Origin: Sideroxydans sp.
GTDB taxonomy: Bacteria > Pseudomonadota > Gammaproteobacteria > Burkholderiales > Gallionellaceae
DNA: 46,876 nucleotides
Direction of reading: 5' to 3'
Assembly (NCBI GenBank): GCA_013140695.1
Contig: JABFSI010000081.1
Coordinates: forward strand, 1-46,876
Under the pieces are notes generated by a model, which did no database searches, had not been told where the DNA came from, and saw only the letters and a program-made list of their open reading frames with translations. A program made the translations under genes and the position numbers. Below are positions 36,846-45,478 of this stretch, piece after piece. Each line of letters starts with the position of its first letter. The first letter of the stretch is position 1.

Positions 36846-37880
36846 CTAATAGTCGTACACATGCTCAATCTGTGTATTGGTTCTGAGATATGCAGATAGC
36901 TTTTTCACGGGAACTTCCAAGGCTCGTCTTTCAAGATGGGGATGCGAAATCAACGCCTGCCGAAACAATAACGAAAAAGATTCATCTACATCGCTGCCAA
37001 CAGGACACCAGCTAGATACAAGAATGTTGCTGTCATTTCCGGCAATATCTACAAAATTCACACCCTGCTTGGCCAGCAATTGCGCCGCATGCCAAAACCC
37101 CTCATAACGCGGCAACACCAACATTGCCTTGCCATCGCCCAGGTCTTTTTCAAGCTTCACCTCAGCGGGCAATTGTGAATGCGCGTCAAATTCACTCACC
37201 ACCACCCACGTCGTCATCTTGGCTTCCTCATACGCGGCGCGTGTAGCCAATTCAATCAACTTGGCGTAGATGGCCTTAACTACGTATTCAGTGGTCAACG
37301 CGTAACGTCTTTCCAACTTGCGTAATGGCTGGCTACCAAAAACAGAAGTCTCCGACCAAAGTCTTTTAAGGCTGGATTGGAAGTCGAACAAGTACCAAGG
37401 TTCACGACGAATGAAGTCCACATATTGCTGAGCAATCTCGGCACCTATGATTTCCTCTTCCGACATGCGCTTTGAACTAAGGATGTAGCTAGTGCGGCCT
37501 ACGGTATTTTCATACAGGCTCCGAATCCCGTATTCCAAGGTTGTACTGGAAGCGATGACCATGATCATCGCGTGATAGCCCGCATTAGCAGGGTAGTCAG
37601 ATTCGACCTGCTTTTTTGTCACCGCGCTGTAACTACTCCATAACTGGCCAACATGTCCGATGAACGGAAAATCATGCGCAGGATGATCCTTAGTCAGCTC
37701 CGCATATTCAGCAGGGCTATGCACCAAGAACCACTCAGGATAAGTGAGATAGGTTTGTTCGGTATTTCTCCTTTCGCTTTCCGGAATCAAGCTATCGGCA
37801 TACGCAGGAGAAGTACAAAATATCAAGCAGAGGCTTAAAACGATTTCCCTCAACGAATATCTTTCCGAAAAGTAGCTCAT
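36846..37880 (-). CDS. Exported protein of unknown family, coupled to the oxidase-methyltransferase fusion
   Basis: I do not recognise this 344-residue protein. It has a signal peptide (LSLCLIFCTSPAYA|DS, about residues 14-29) and a soluble region with conserved-looking aromatic stretches such as YLTYPEWFLVHSPAEYAE and FIGHVGQLWSSY. REPWYLFDF and NILVSSWCPVGSD carry its only cysteine in the mature part. Its ATG overlaps the stop of the fusion gene (ATGA), so the two are translationally coupled and their products probably work together, one at the membrane and this one outside it. Confidence 0.7.
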   Translation of the reverse strand: MSYFSERYSLREIVLSLCLIFCTSPAYADSLIPESERRNTEQTYLTYPEWFLVHSPAEYAELTKDHPAHDFPFIGHVGQLWSSYSAVTKKQVESDYPANAGYHAMIMVIASSTTLEYGIRSLYENTVGRTSYILSSKRMSEEEIIGAEIAQQYVDFIRREPWYLFDFQSSLKRLWSETSVFGSQPLRKLERRYALTTEYVVKAIYAKLIELATRAAYEEAKMTTWVVVSEFDAHSQLPAEVKLEKDLGDGKAMLVLPRYEGFWHAAQLLAKQGVNFVDIAGNDSNILVSSWCPVGSDVDESFSLLFRQALISHPHLERRALEVPVKKLSAYLRTNTQIEHVYDY

Positions 37881-40453
37881 GCCTGAAACTCTGGCTTCTT
37901 GAAGAGTAGCAATGCATTTTTGGTCGGATCACCCGCCTGGAATACCGGCTCACCTACCACCTTGAATCCAGCAACCTCTATCCTTTTGACCCATGTTGCT
38001 ACCGGAGCGAAGTGTCGCAACTCGCTTGCATTGACACTCCATGGTTCGCCCAAAACCGCATTAAATGCAGTGTGTGCCAGCGCTACGAAATCGTGCATGA
38101 CTTGATCGCCCACATCGTGATCACGCACAACAAAGTAGCCTCCAGGACGCAATGCTTGAAATATCGACTCAATAAAGGGCCCCAATTTCTCTGCTGTCAT
38201 GTGATGCAGACCGATATAGGCGGATACCAAACTTGCACTCGAAGCCACCATGTTGATCGGCGCATAGTCATTGAGCGCAACCCAATCACCAACAGGTGTG
38301 AGTTGACCCCGCTCCACCAGATCGGGGGGCGCGTAGCCAGGCTGCCGATCATGGATTAGCGCCACTTTGCCCTTGATGATATTGAGTTCCTGCAACGCTT
38401 TGACATAGCGCCCCGGCGAACCAATCTCCACATAACCATCTAGCGGCGCATCCAGACTGAGCAGTGTTTTTGTCTCAGCGGCGATTTCCTGCTTCTGGAT
38501 ACGCAAGGATGGAATGGCATAGGTCAATGGTGCATGGCTGGGCGTGATTTCATTCAATCCAGATTGGATATGTCTGTAGATCGCCTCATCACTTGCATGG
38601 CTGGATATGCCCTGACAAATGAGCGTATGCAATTTTTCATGCGGCACAACGTTGAATATGTTTTGCAGAAATTGATAGAAGCTATCTGCCTGCCGAGTAT
38701 CGCCATACACACGATGGAACAACGATGTGTTTGCAATCTGCGCGACGCTGCCATGACACCACGGCAGGTAATACTTATCCCATAACGTGTTTCTGAAACG
38801 ATAGTTTGGATCGAGCTTGCTCTTCAAACCAAACAATCTCTCCGCCTGCGGATAGGCTCGGTGGAATTGTTCCTGTGTGGCGTGCTGTTGATAGGGTAGA
38901 TAGTAGGTTCCACCAGATGCCAGTACCGCATCGATCAACTCACGCGTCCACACTGCGACGGTATTCTTTGCCACCTCATCTGTCCCCTGCTTGTAATACA
39001 GGACGAATGCAAAAGTTTCACCTCTAGCCCACGCCATCCACGTACCCGGATCAGCAACCGCATGACGTATGGAGATATTCAGCACGTTGACATTGTGCTT
39101 GCGCAGTATGTCACCCATCATCACAGAGAACTCATCGAACCGTGCAACTGGAATAAAGTATTCCTGCAACACCCACGTCTTGTTCTTCCTATCGATAGGT
39201 TCCAACTCGGCAGCGTCATAACCTGCCTCATAGTTGCGGTAATGCACGCGTTTACGCATGAAAATAAGTGGATCAATGATGTGTTCACGCCTGAATTTTC
39301 CGAGTGGAGTCTCACTGATTGCCCACAGGAAATAGGTTTCTAGTGGATACTGTTTGCGCAATCGTAACAATCTCGGAGAGGTGGCGGGCGCATCGGTTTC
39401 GCGCCATGTCACTGCGCTCACCGCCTTGAAGTGTGGCGGATACATGTCCGCATTATGGAACAGCGCATCTTTTTGCCCACGCAGGTTGCGGTCGAACCAC
39501 CCTGCGTATTTTGACAACGGCATCTTGACGCGCTTCTGTTCAACGCGAATATTCTCAGTCAGCCCTAGCTCTACTTCAGTAATGACACCTAGCGCACCAT
39601 AGCCCCCAATTGATGCGTAAAAGATTTCGGAATTTTCGAGTGGTGATGCATTAACGACCTCCCCCGAACTCAGCACTATCTTCATAGAGCGCACAGATAG
39701 CACCACTGGCCCTAGCCCCATGTAGCGACCATGCGCATTCACTGACAGCGTCCCGCCCACCGTAAAATTGGCATACGTCTGCATGATCTTTACTGATAGA
39801 TTGTGCGGGTCGATGAAGTGTTGAATATCACACCAGCGAATTCCAGCCTGTACAAAAATCCGCTTGGATTCAGGATGGAACTCCAGCACTTTGTTCATTC
39901 CACGCAAATCGAGATGAATGGAATCAGGACTCGACGTAGTCCCGCCCATGCTGAAATGCCCCCCGCCAATTGAGATGGGTAAGCTGGTATTGCGCACAAC
40001 GCCGACCACTTCATCGGTTGCACGGGGTGTTGCGATGGAGTTGACAGTTATTGGATTAAGTTGCGATACATCATTGATCACCGACTCTCGACCATCGCTG
40101 ATATTCACTTCGGCATAGTCCTGCATGTCAGCAGGAGCCTCTCCAAATCGATTCCTTCCCGCCACACCAGAGCGCAACACCTGAACCAAAACCCAAAGAG
40201 GCCCCAACACAGGAACCAACACCCAAAGAAGATTGCCGCCCCCTAGGCTGACATCATGCAAACGTTGCATCGTAACTGGAATCGCACCTAGCACGAAGAG
40301 AATGGCAAATATATTGGCCGCCTGCGCCCCAAAAATATTCGACACTAATGAGCCTAGCGCACTGAACACTAGCGCCATTAGAATCAGACGTATTAACCAA
40401 TCACGTCTCGTAACACGTCCGTCGAATTTCAACAGTAAGGCAATGCTCTTCAT
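37877..40453 (-). CDS. Fusion protein: DUF805 membrane domain, FAD-linked oxidase, SAM methyltransferase
   Basis: A protein of about 858 residues with three parts. Residues 1-110 are a DUF805-like membrane domain (DGRVTRRDW, three or four hydrophobic segments, RLHDVSLGGGN). Residues 130-565 are a VAO/PCMH-type FAD oxidase: GGGHFSMGG with His166 where related enzymes bind FAD covalently, VQAGIRWCDIQ, NFTVGGTLSVNAHG, GGYGALGVITEVELG, and a C-terminal KLDPNYRFRNTLW. Residues 595-858 look like a class I SAM methyltransferase: VEIGSPGRYV as motif I and LRPGGYFVVRDHD. I chose the ATG at 40451-40453 for its AAGGG site; an ATG at 40471 is 6 nt after lplT. Substrate unknown; the Aas/LplT context suggests a lipid. 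Confidence 0.8.
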   Translation of the reverse strand: MKSIALLLKFDGRVTRRDWLIRLILMALVFSALGSLVSNIFGAQAANIFAILFVLGAIPVTMQRLHDVSLGGGNLLWVLVPVLGPLWVLVQVLRSGVAGRNRFGEAPADMQDYAEVNISDGRESVINDVSQLNPITVNSIATPRATDEVVGVVRNTSLPISIGGGHFSMGGTTSSPDSIHLDLRGMNKVLEFHPESKRIFVQAGIRWCDIQHFIDPHNLSVKIMQTYANFTVGGTLSVNAHGRYMGLGPVVLSVRSMKIVLSSGEVVNASPLENSEIFYASIGGYGALGVITEVELGLTENIRVEQKRVKMPLSKYAGWFDRNLRGQKDALFHNADMYPPHFKAVSAVTWRETDAPATSPRLLRLRKQYPLETYFLWAISETPLGKFRREHIIDPLIFMRKRVHYRNYEAGYDAAELEPIDRKNKTWVLQEYFIPVARFDEFSVMMGDILRKHNVNVLNISIRHAVADPGTWMAWARGETFAFVLYYKQGTDEVAKNTVAVWTRELIDAVLASGGTYYLPYQQHATQEQFHRAYPQAERLFGLKSKLDPNYRFRNTLWDKYYLPWCHGSVAQIANTSLFHRVYGDTRQADSFYQFLQNIFNVVPHEKLHTLICQGISSHASDEAIYRHIQSGLNEITPSHAPLTYAIPSLRIQKQEIAAETKTLLSLDAPLDGYVEIGSPGRYVKALQELNIIKGKVALIHDRQPGYAPPDLVERGQLTPVGDWVALNDYAPINMVASSASLVSAYIGLHHMTAEKLGPFIESIFQALRPGGYFVVRDHDVGDQVMHDFVALAHTAFNAVLGEPWSVNASELRHFAPVATWVKRIEVAGFKVVGEPVFQAGDPTKNALLLFKKPEFQA

Positions 40454-40477
40454 CGTATTTCCCTTCGTCATTAAGTC

Positions 40478-41671
40478 TTAAACACGTTTCAACCTGAATG
40501 CCGCCAACCCGCCAATCACCACCAACATCACCCCGCCAAACACGGTGACACTCGTTGTCACCGACACCCCAGCCGCGACTGCCGAGCTATATCCACCCAC
40601 CAACAATAACATAGCGATGTTCTCCACAAAATTCTGCACCGCCAGCGCGTTACCTGCACCGATACTTTCGTGACCACGCTCTTGCAACAAGGCGTTGAGT
40701 GGCACGACGAACGATCCGCCGCAGATACCGATGGCGATCATAAGTGCGAAAGCCAGTGTGAGACTGTTGACGAAAGCAAGCATTAGGATGAAAACCCCGA
40801 GCAACAGTCCTCCAATCAACGCTCGATTGACGTTTGCTAGTGATATCCAAATACCTGCGCCAATGGCTCCTAATACGATACCGATAGAGACCGCCCCCAT
40901 CAGATTGGCAGGCGTTTGATTGTCGGTGATGAGTAAAGCGGCAGGCACCCATGCAAATAACATCAGGCGCAATGTCGTACCCGTTCCCCAGAATGCGCTG
41001 GTACCCAACAAGCTGAAGCGTGTATCTGGGTTCTTGAACATGACCTTGAGTGAGACGATGAATTCTTTCATCAGGCGCCACGGATTAAAGTTCGCCTCGG
41101 TATTTTCTGCAGGCAGAGATGGAATGAATAGATTGGCGAATGCGGCAAGAGCATAGGCTGCAACGACACCTGTGAACGCCCATTGCAATGAATGATCGGC
41201 AAGCCATCCACCGAGAACAACGCCGAACAAAATGGCGACGATAGTCGAGCCTTCCATCATGCCGTTGGCTCGCACGAGTGAGCTAGGGCCAAACATCTGC
41301 GAAAGGATGCCGTATTTGGCAGGTGAGTACATCGCCGCGCCAATACCGATCAAGCCATAAGCCGTGAGTGGATTCACACCCGCCACCATCGCCAGTGCGC
41401 CTGATAGCTTGATGAGGTTCGCCACCAACATCACGCGCCCCTTGGGGAAGCCGTCGGCTATTTGTCCAACAAAGGGGGCGAGCAATATAAACGGCACGAC
41501 AAAGGATTCTTGCAACATCGGCACCAGATTCGCCAACCCTTGCGACTTCACGATAGCGATGGCCGCGATGAGGATCGCGTTGTCGGCCAACGCGGATAGA
41601 AACTGTGCGATGAGCACGGCCATCATGCCTGTTGAGAGCAGCGGCATGTCGTGGGAAATTCTTTCGTTCAT
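40478..41671 (-). CDS. lplT: Lysophospholipid transporter LplT (MFS)
   Basis: LplT flips lysophospholipids across the inner membrane for reacylation by Aas. The 397-residue MFS protein has about 12 membrane segments and closely matches E. coli LplT motifs: VLIAQFLSALADNA, LLAPFVGQIADGFPKGRVM, GAAMYSPAKYGIL, RANGMMEGSTI and GGSFVVPLNALLQERG. A GGAG site precedes the ATG. aas lies upstream in the same direction, separated by one small gene and a G-rich repeat. Confidence 0.95.
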   Translation of the reverse strand: MNERISHDMPLLSTGMMAVLIAQFLSALADNAILIAAIAIVKSQGLANLVPMLQESFVVPFILLAPFVGQIADGFPKGRVMLVANLIKLSGALAMVAGVNPLTAYGLIGIGAAMYSPAKYGILSQMFGPSSLVRANGMMEGSTIVAILFGVVLGGWLADHSLQWAFTGVVAAYALAAFANLFIPSLPAENTEANFNPWRLMKEFIVSLKVMFKNPDTRFSLLGTSAFWGTGTTLRLMLFAWVPAALLITDNQTPANLMGAVSIGIVLGAIGAGIWISLANVNRALIGGLLLGVFILMLAFVNSLTLAFALMIAIGICGGSFVVPLNALLQERGHESIGAGNALAVQNFVENIAMLLLVGGYSSAVAAGVSVTTSVTVFGGVMLVVIGGLAAFRLKRV

Positions 41672-41720
41672 TATTGTTCACTCCAGAAATTTTGAGCACT
41701 CTGCGGAAACATCTACACTT

Positions 41721-41805
41721 TGAAAAGGGGGGCTTGGGGGAATTTAAGCTTGGTGACATATCTCCCATTTTCAAATCCCCCCACTCCCCCTTGGGCAAAG
41801 GGGGG
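41721..41805. repeat. G/C-run inverted repeat between lplT and the upstream exported-protein gene
   Basis: An 85-bp element holds AAAAGGGGGGCTTGGGGGAATTT on the left and an inverted, imperfect partner with CCCCCC and CCCCC runs on the right. The right end alone makes a tight hairpin (CCCCCTT/AAGGGGG, loop 41793-41797). It looks like a dispersed palindromic repeat. Lying between two genes of one strand, it could stop or slow transcription into lplT. Confidence 0.65.
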
Positions 41806-41904
41806 CGCCGAACTGCATCATGCCGAGGGAGCGTAGTGAATGCTTAAATGGCTTTGTTTCGCAATTCATTATTAACCTCATGCTATTCATGCTGAATTTC
41901 AAAA

Positions 41905-42504
41905 TCAGAATTGATAGGAAAGGAGAAGTTTTCTGCCTTGTGGCTCGGGCAGATAGTGAATAGAAATTTTTTGTTTTTCTACCTCCTTAACTTTGTCCTG
42001 CATTAAGTATTCAGTGGCGAATGCAAGTGCAGCTGCAATGTTGAAGTCGATAAAGGTTGATTTTGCAATTTCGCGGCCAGACATTTCTTGATTGTTGATG
42101 CTTGCTCTGCGAGCCGCGAGAGTCCCAGAAAGTATGGATGCAGCTAGTAGGTGACTATCTCTTCTGCTTTCATCCTCGAAAATATATGAGGCTCCAAAAA
42201 AGGTAGAAATGAGTGCCATAGTGCCGATATATGCGTCTGGACTTTCCACCGCCAAGTAACTATAAAAACCTGCCATTCCTTCAATAGCTAGCCATACACG
42301 AACACTTGAAAAGTCGGTTTTTGAGTTTGTTTTATTGGGCACCATAACAACGGCTGGCGGACATCCTTCAGTGCAACTTGAAACTTTCACTCCTTTGTCG
42401 TTTGCTTCCTCTGCTATTGCTGAAGTTGCGATGCAACCCATGAGTACGAGGGCTGCTAATCCGATGCTCATACAAAGTGAGCGCAGAAAATGATTGAGTT
42501 CCAT
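41905..42504 (-). CDS. Exported or lipid-anchored small protein of unknown family
   Basis: A 199-residue protein. The N-terminus is a signal with ALVLMGC, a possible lipobox, or signal-peptidase I cleavage after SAIA. Two cysteines follow (SSCTEGC), then a moderately hydrophobic central part (SYLAVESPDAYIGTMALISTFFGASYIF) that may be a membrane segment, and a basic tail. I do not recognise the family. Its ATG shares one base with the aas stop (TGATG), so it is translated right after Aas. A GTG one codon upstream is an alternative start. Confidence 0.7.
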   Translation of the reverse strand: MELNHFLRSLCMSIGLAALVLMGCIATSAIAEEANDKGVKVSSCTEGCPPAVVMVPNKTNSKTDFSSVRVWLAIEGMAGFYSYLAVESPDAYIGTMALISTFFGASYIFEDESRRDSHLLAASILSGTLAARRASINNQEMSGREIAKSTFIDFNIAAALAFATEYLMQDKVKEVEKQKISIHYLPEPQGRKLLLSYQF

Positions 42505-44645
42505 CACACCGCCTCCGCCATTTTCTTCAGGCTCACATGATCCGTCTTACCCGTACCCAACAATGGCAATGCATCAACGAGTTTGATCTTGCGCGGCACG
42601 GCGATCTCGGGGATGCCGAGGGTCTTGGCAGCAGCAGTCAGGGCTTCTCGCGTCAAAGTCGCATCCGTCGTGAACAGCACGATGGCTTCGCCGCGTGTGC
42701 CATCGGGCTGAGTCGTTGCGCCGTGCATCGCATTGGAAATAGCATGTGTCGCTAATTTCTCGACCACTTCCAGCGAGATCATTTCGCCTGCCACTTTGGC
42801 AAATCGTTTCACTCGCCCTTCGATAGATACAAAGCCATCCTCGTCGATGGAGACCACGTCACCCGTTTCATACCAACCTTCACCCGCTTCAGAGGACGGC
42901 GCTTGCAACACACCAGGATTATCGAAGCGATAGTAGCCAGACATCACGTTAGGGCCGCGCACATGCAACATGCCGCCTTTGTCGATGCCAGGTACAGGGA
43001 TCAGGCGATGTTCGATGCAAGGCAACAACTGCCCAACCGTACCGCTGCGATAAGCCATTGGGGTGTTCACCGCCAGCACGGGCGCAGTCTCGGTCGCACC
43101 GTAACCCTCAAGAATACGGATGCCAAACTTCTCGAACCACAACTCACGCACCGAAGTAGAAAGTTTTTCTGCGCCTGCAACGACATAACGCAAGCGGAAG
43201 AAGTCGTAGGGATGGGCGAATTTTGCGTAGTTGGCGAGGAAGGTGCTAGTGCCAAACAACACGCTGCAATTACGGTCGTAAGCGATCTCGGGAATAACGC
43301 GATAGTGCAATGGCGTAGCGTAAAGGAAGAGGTTCATGCCCGTTAGGATGGGAAGCAGTGTGCCCCCCGTGAGTCCGAAGGAATGGAAGATCGGCAATGC
43401 GTTTAGCACTTTGTCTTCTGCCGAGAAGTCGATGATGGAGCGAACTTGTGCGATGTTGGACAACAGCGCGCGATGTGACAGCACCACACCTTTCGGCTTG
43501 CCTTCTGAGCCAGAGGTGAACAGCACAACGGCTGTGCTTTCTGGGTCACATTGCTTTTCGACTAGGCGTGGGAACATCATGCCGTAAACAACCCACAGCT
43601 TGTCTGCCACGCTCAACGTTGGGCGCAGATCTTCCAAATACAAGATTTTGACGCCTTGAATACCTGCGACATCCGCTTCCAATTTAGCCTGTTCGAGGAA
43701 AGCGCGTGAGGTGAAGATGGTTGAAATCTTGGCTGCTGTACACGCATCTTGCATCCCCGCCGCTCCTGCCTTGTAGTTCAGCATGGCAGGCACACGACCT
43801 TGCGAGCCGGTACCGATCATCATGCCAACCGTTGCAGCAAGGTTAGGCATCAAGATACCGACACACTCATTAGGTTGGCTATGCTTGGCAACAAGCCTAC
43901 CCAATGCCAACGTCATCTTGAGTAAGTCGCCATACGAGTATTCGATTTGTTTGATGTCTTCCATCACATGGCGACTACGTCCATAGATCGAGATCGTATC
44001 CAACAGACTGGTGTAGAGCGTTTGCTTGGGCTGTGATTCGAACAACATCTTCTGCATAAGTTTACGCATCGCTTCTCCTGCTTTGCGACGACGCAACTTG
44101 GTGGTCTCACCTTCAGGCATGTTGATGACAGTAGTTTCTAGTGCGGAAATGGTCACGCGTGGAAACAAACGGCGCGGGTGTTTACCCGAGCTACGGCTGA
44201 AATAGGAGCGTGCCGGACCATCTAAGCGTACAGGTAATATCGTCGCCCCCGTCTTAGCAGCAACAAATGCTGGGCCTTCATAGACCTTCATCAATGAGCC
44301 TGTCACGGTGATTCGCCCTTCAGGGAAGATCACCACGGGACGCCCCGAGTCGACCAACTTGATGATGTGCTTGATTGCCATCGGGCTAGTGGAATCCACG
44401 GCGAGATAATCGACCTGGCTCAGAACCAGCCTGAAGAAAAAGCTGCGAGTCACGCCGGTATGCACGACGAACACGGGGTCGAACGGTAGGAACAGCCCCA
44501 ACAGCAATCCATCCAGCAAAGACTCATGATTAGCGATCACCAGCAACTTGCTCGTGTCGATCTGCTTCTCCAATCCCTTCACGCGGACACGAAAGACGAT
44601 ACGGCAGATAGTTCGTAACAAGAATCGAAATGTGCTTCTAAACAT
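42504..44645 (-). CDS. aas: Bifunctional Aas: lysophospholipid acyltransferase / acyl-ACP synthetase
   Basis: Aas reacylates lysophospholipids at the inner membrane using acyl-ACP it makes itself. The 713-residue protein has an N-terminal PlsC-type acyltransferase (about 1-190) with NHESLLDG (HX4D) and FPEGRITVTGS. A C-terminal AMP-binding domain (about 220-713) has LFTSGSEGKPKGVVLSH, FGTSTFLANYAKFA, ILEGYGATETAP and the lysine loop VKRFAKVAGEMISLE. The match with E. coli Aas is close along its length. A GGAG site lies 6 nt before the ATG. It is 30 nt after the YiiX-like gene. Confidence 0.95.
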   Translation of the reverse strand: MFRSTFRFLLRTICRIVFRVRVKGLEKQIDTSKLLVIANHESLLDGLLLGLFLPFDPVFVVHTGVTRSFFFRLVLSQVDYLAVDSTSPMAIKHIIKLVDSGRPVVIFPEGRITVTGSLMKVYEGPAFVAAKTGATILPVRLDGPARSYFSRSSGKHPRRLFPRVTISALETTVINMPEGETTKLRRRKAGEAMRKLMQKMLFESQPKQTLYTSLLDTISIYGRSRHVMEDIKQIEYSYGDLLKMTLALGRLVAKHSQPNECVGILMPNLAATVGMMIGTGSQGRVPAMLNYKAGAAGMQDACTAAKISTIFTSRAFLEQAKLEADVAGIQGVKILYLEDLRPTLSVADKLWVVYGMMFPRLVEKQCDPESTAVVLFTSGSEGKPKGVVLSHRALLSNIAQVRSIIDFSAEDKVLNALPIFHSFGLTGGTLLPILTGMNLFLYATPLHYRVIPEIAYDRNCSVLFGTSTFLANYAKFAHPYDFFRLRYVVAGAEKLSTSVRELWFEKFGIRILEGYGATETAPVLAVNTPMAYRSGTVGQLLPCIEHRLIPVPGIDKGGMLHVRGPNVMSGYYRFDNPGVLQAPSSEAGEGWYETGDVVSIDEDGFVSIEGRVKRFAKVAGEMISLEVVEKLATHAISNAMHGATTQPDGTRGEAIVLFTTDATLTREALTAAAKTLGIPEIAVPRKIKLVDALPLLGTGKTDHVSLKKMAEAV

Positions 44646-44675
44646 GGGAATCTCCTTGATCTCTATTGCTTGTAT

Positions 44676-45356
44676 TTATTGGGCATTACCATCGAAGACG
44701 ACATGCAGCTTGGCGTCATTCAATAGACTCGCTGGTGTGACTGTCTTGCGCTCCCATGGAATATCCCCGAAATACCACATTTTCCAGAATTGCTGATCAG
44801 CTTGCGGGTTACGTTTCAGTAAAGTCGTGAAGTCTTCAACCTCACCCAACTGTACCCCAACCGATTCGTGTAACACTTCACGCACATAGCGAGAACAGAA
44901 TTGCCTTTTCGAATTTAGATCGAAGCCTGTGTCATACAAGATCCCTTGGCGAGCAGATATGGCTGTCTTTAGCTTGTCTTGCTGTTGTTGATCGAGCGGT
45001 GTGGCTAGTCGTGTAACAGCTACACGTCCATGGTCAGAACGCTTAACGAATTTCGACCATGTCGTATCTCCTGAGACAGGTACTCTGCTTTCAGACACAA
45101 CGGGTTCTTTCCCAGAAACATCAGTGACGATACCCACGTGATTCGTCCAACTCAGCGTCGAATCCGCCACTTTGGTGAAAGGCGCTTTGGGTATACGAAT
45201 GAACACCACATCTCCGACTTGAAGTTGCTGACCTAATTGAGAGAGACTGGTCTGCGTTGGATTTGCATCATGCTGTACCGACCATGCGGGCAAACTCAAC
45301 ACGGCCAAGCCCATCAATATGACTCTTGAGCATTGATTTAAAGTGTTTCGAATCAT
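44676..45356 (-). CDS. YiiX-like permuted papain-fold hydrolase (exported)
   Basis: A 226-residue protein with a signal peptide (VILMGLAVLSLPAWS, about 13-27). The mature part fits the circularly permuted NlpC/P60-like YiiX/YebB group: a GDVVFIRI strand, then the catalytic His in TNHVGIVT, then the catalytic Cys in RQFCSRYVREVL, the reverse of the usual papain order. Members are predicted amidases or thioesterases, and the fold is shared with lipid-acting LRAT-type enzymes. As the first gene before aas it may cleave an acyl or amide bond of lipids in the periplasm; that is inference. Confidence 0.8.
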   Translation of the reverse strand: MIRNTLNQCSRVILMGLAVLSLPAWSVQHDANPTQTSLSQLGQQLQVGDVVFIRIPKAPFTKVADSTLSWTNHVGIVTDVSGKEPVVSESRVPVSGDTTWSKFVKRSDHGRVAVTRLATPLDQQQQDKLKTAISARQGILYDTGFDLNSKRQFCSRYVREVLHESVGVQLGEVEDFTTLLKRNPQADQQFWKMWYFGDIPWERKTVTPASLLNDAKLHVVFDGNAQ

Positions 45357-45419
45357 TTTGGTTCTCGCTAGTGGTTAAGGTGGAGCCACGATAGCGGCAA
45401 GTCGCACAAAACAGAACCC

Positions 45420-45470
45420 TTGACCATAAAAGCATCAATATCTACACTTTGCAGTATCGTTATTCGATAC
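45420..45470 (+). promoter_or_regulatory. Promoter and palindromic operator of the XRE regulator gene
   Basis: TTGACC (45420-45425), a 17-nt spacer and TACACT (45443-45448) form a promoter. Immediately downstream, at the expected transcription start, is an inverted repeat GTATCG, 5-nt centre, CGATAC (45454-45470), ending 8 nt before the ATG. A protein bound there would block initiation and the ribosome site. The same 120-bp gap also holds the promoter of the lipid operon on the other strand. Confidence 0.65.
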
Positions 45471-45478
45471 TTATTGCC

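Noticed and set aside
37877..38700. Methyltransferase part of the fusion as a cyclopropane-fatty-acid synthase
   Set aside because: The expected GCGWG-type motif and bicarbonate-site residues are not seen; only a generic SAM-binding pattern is present.
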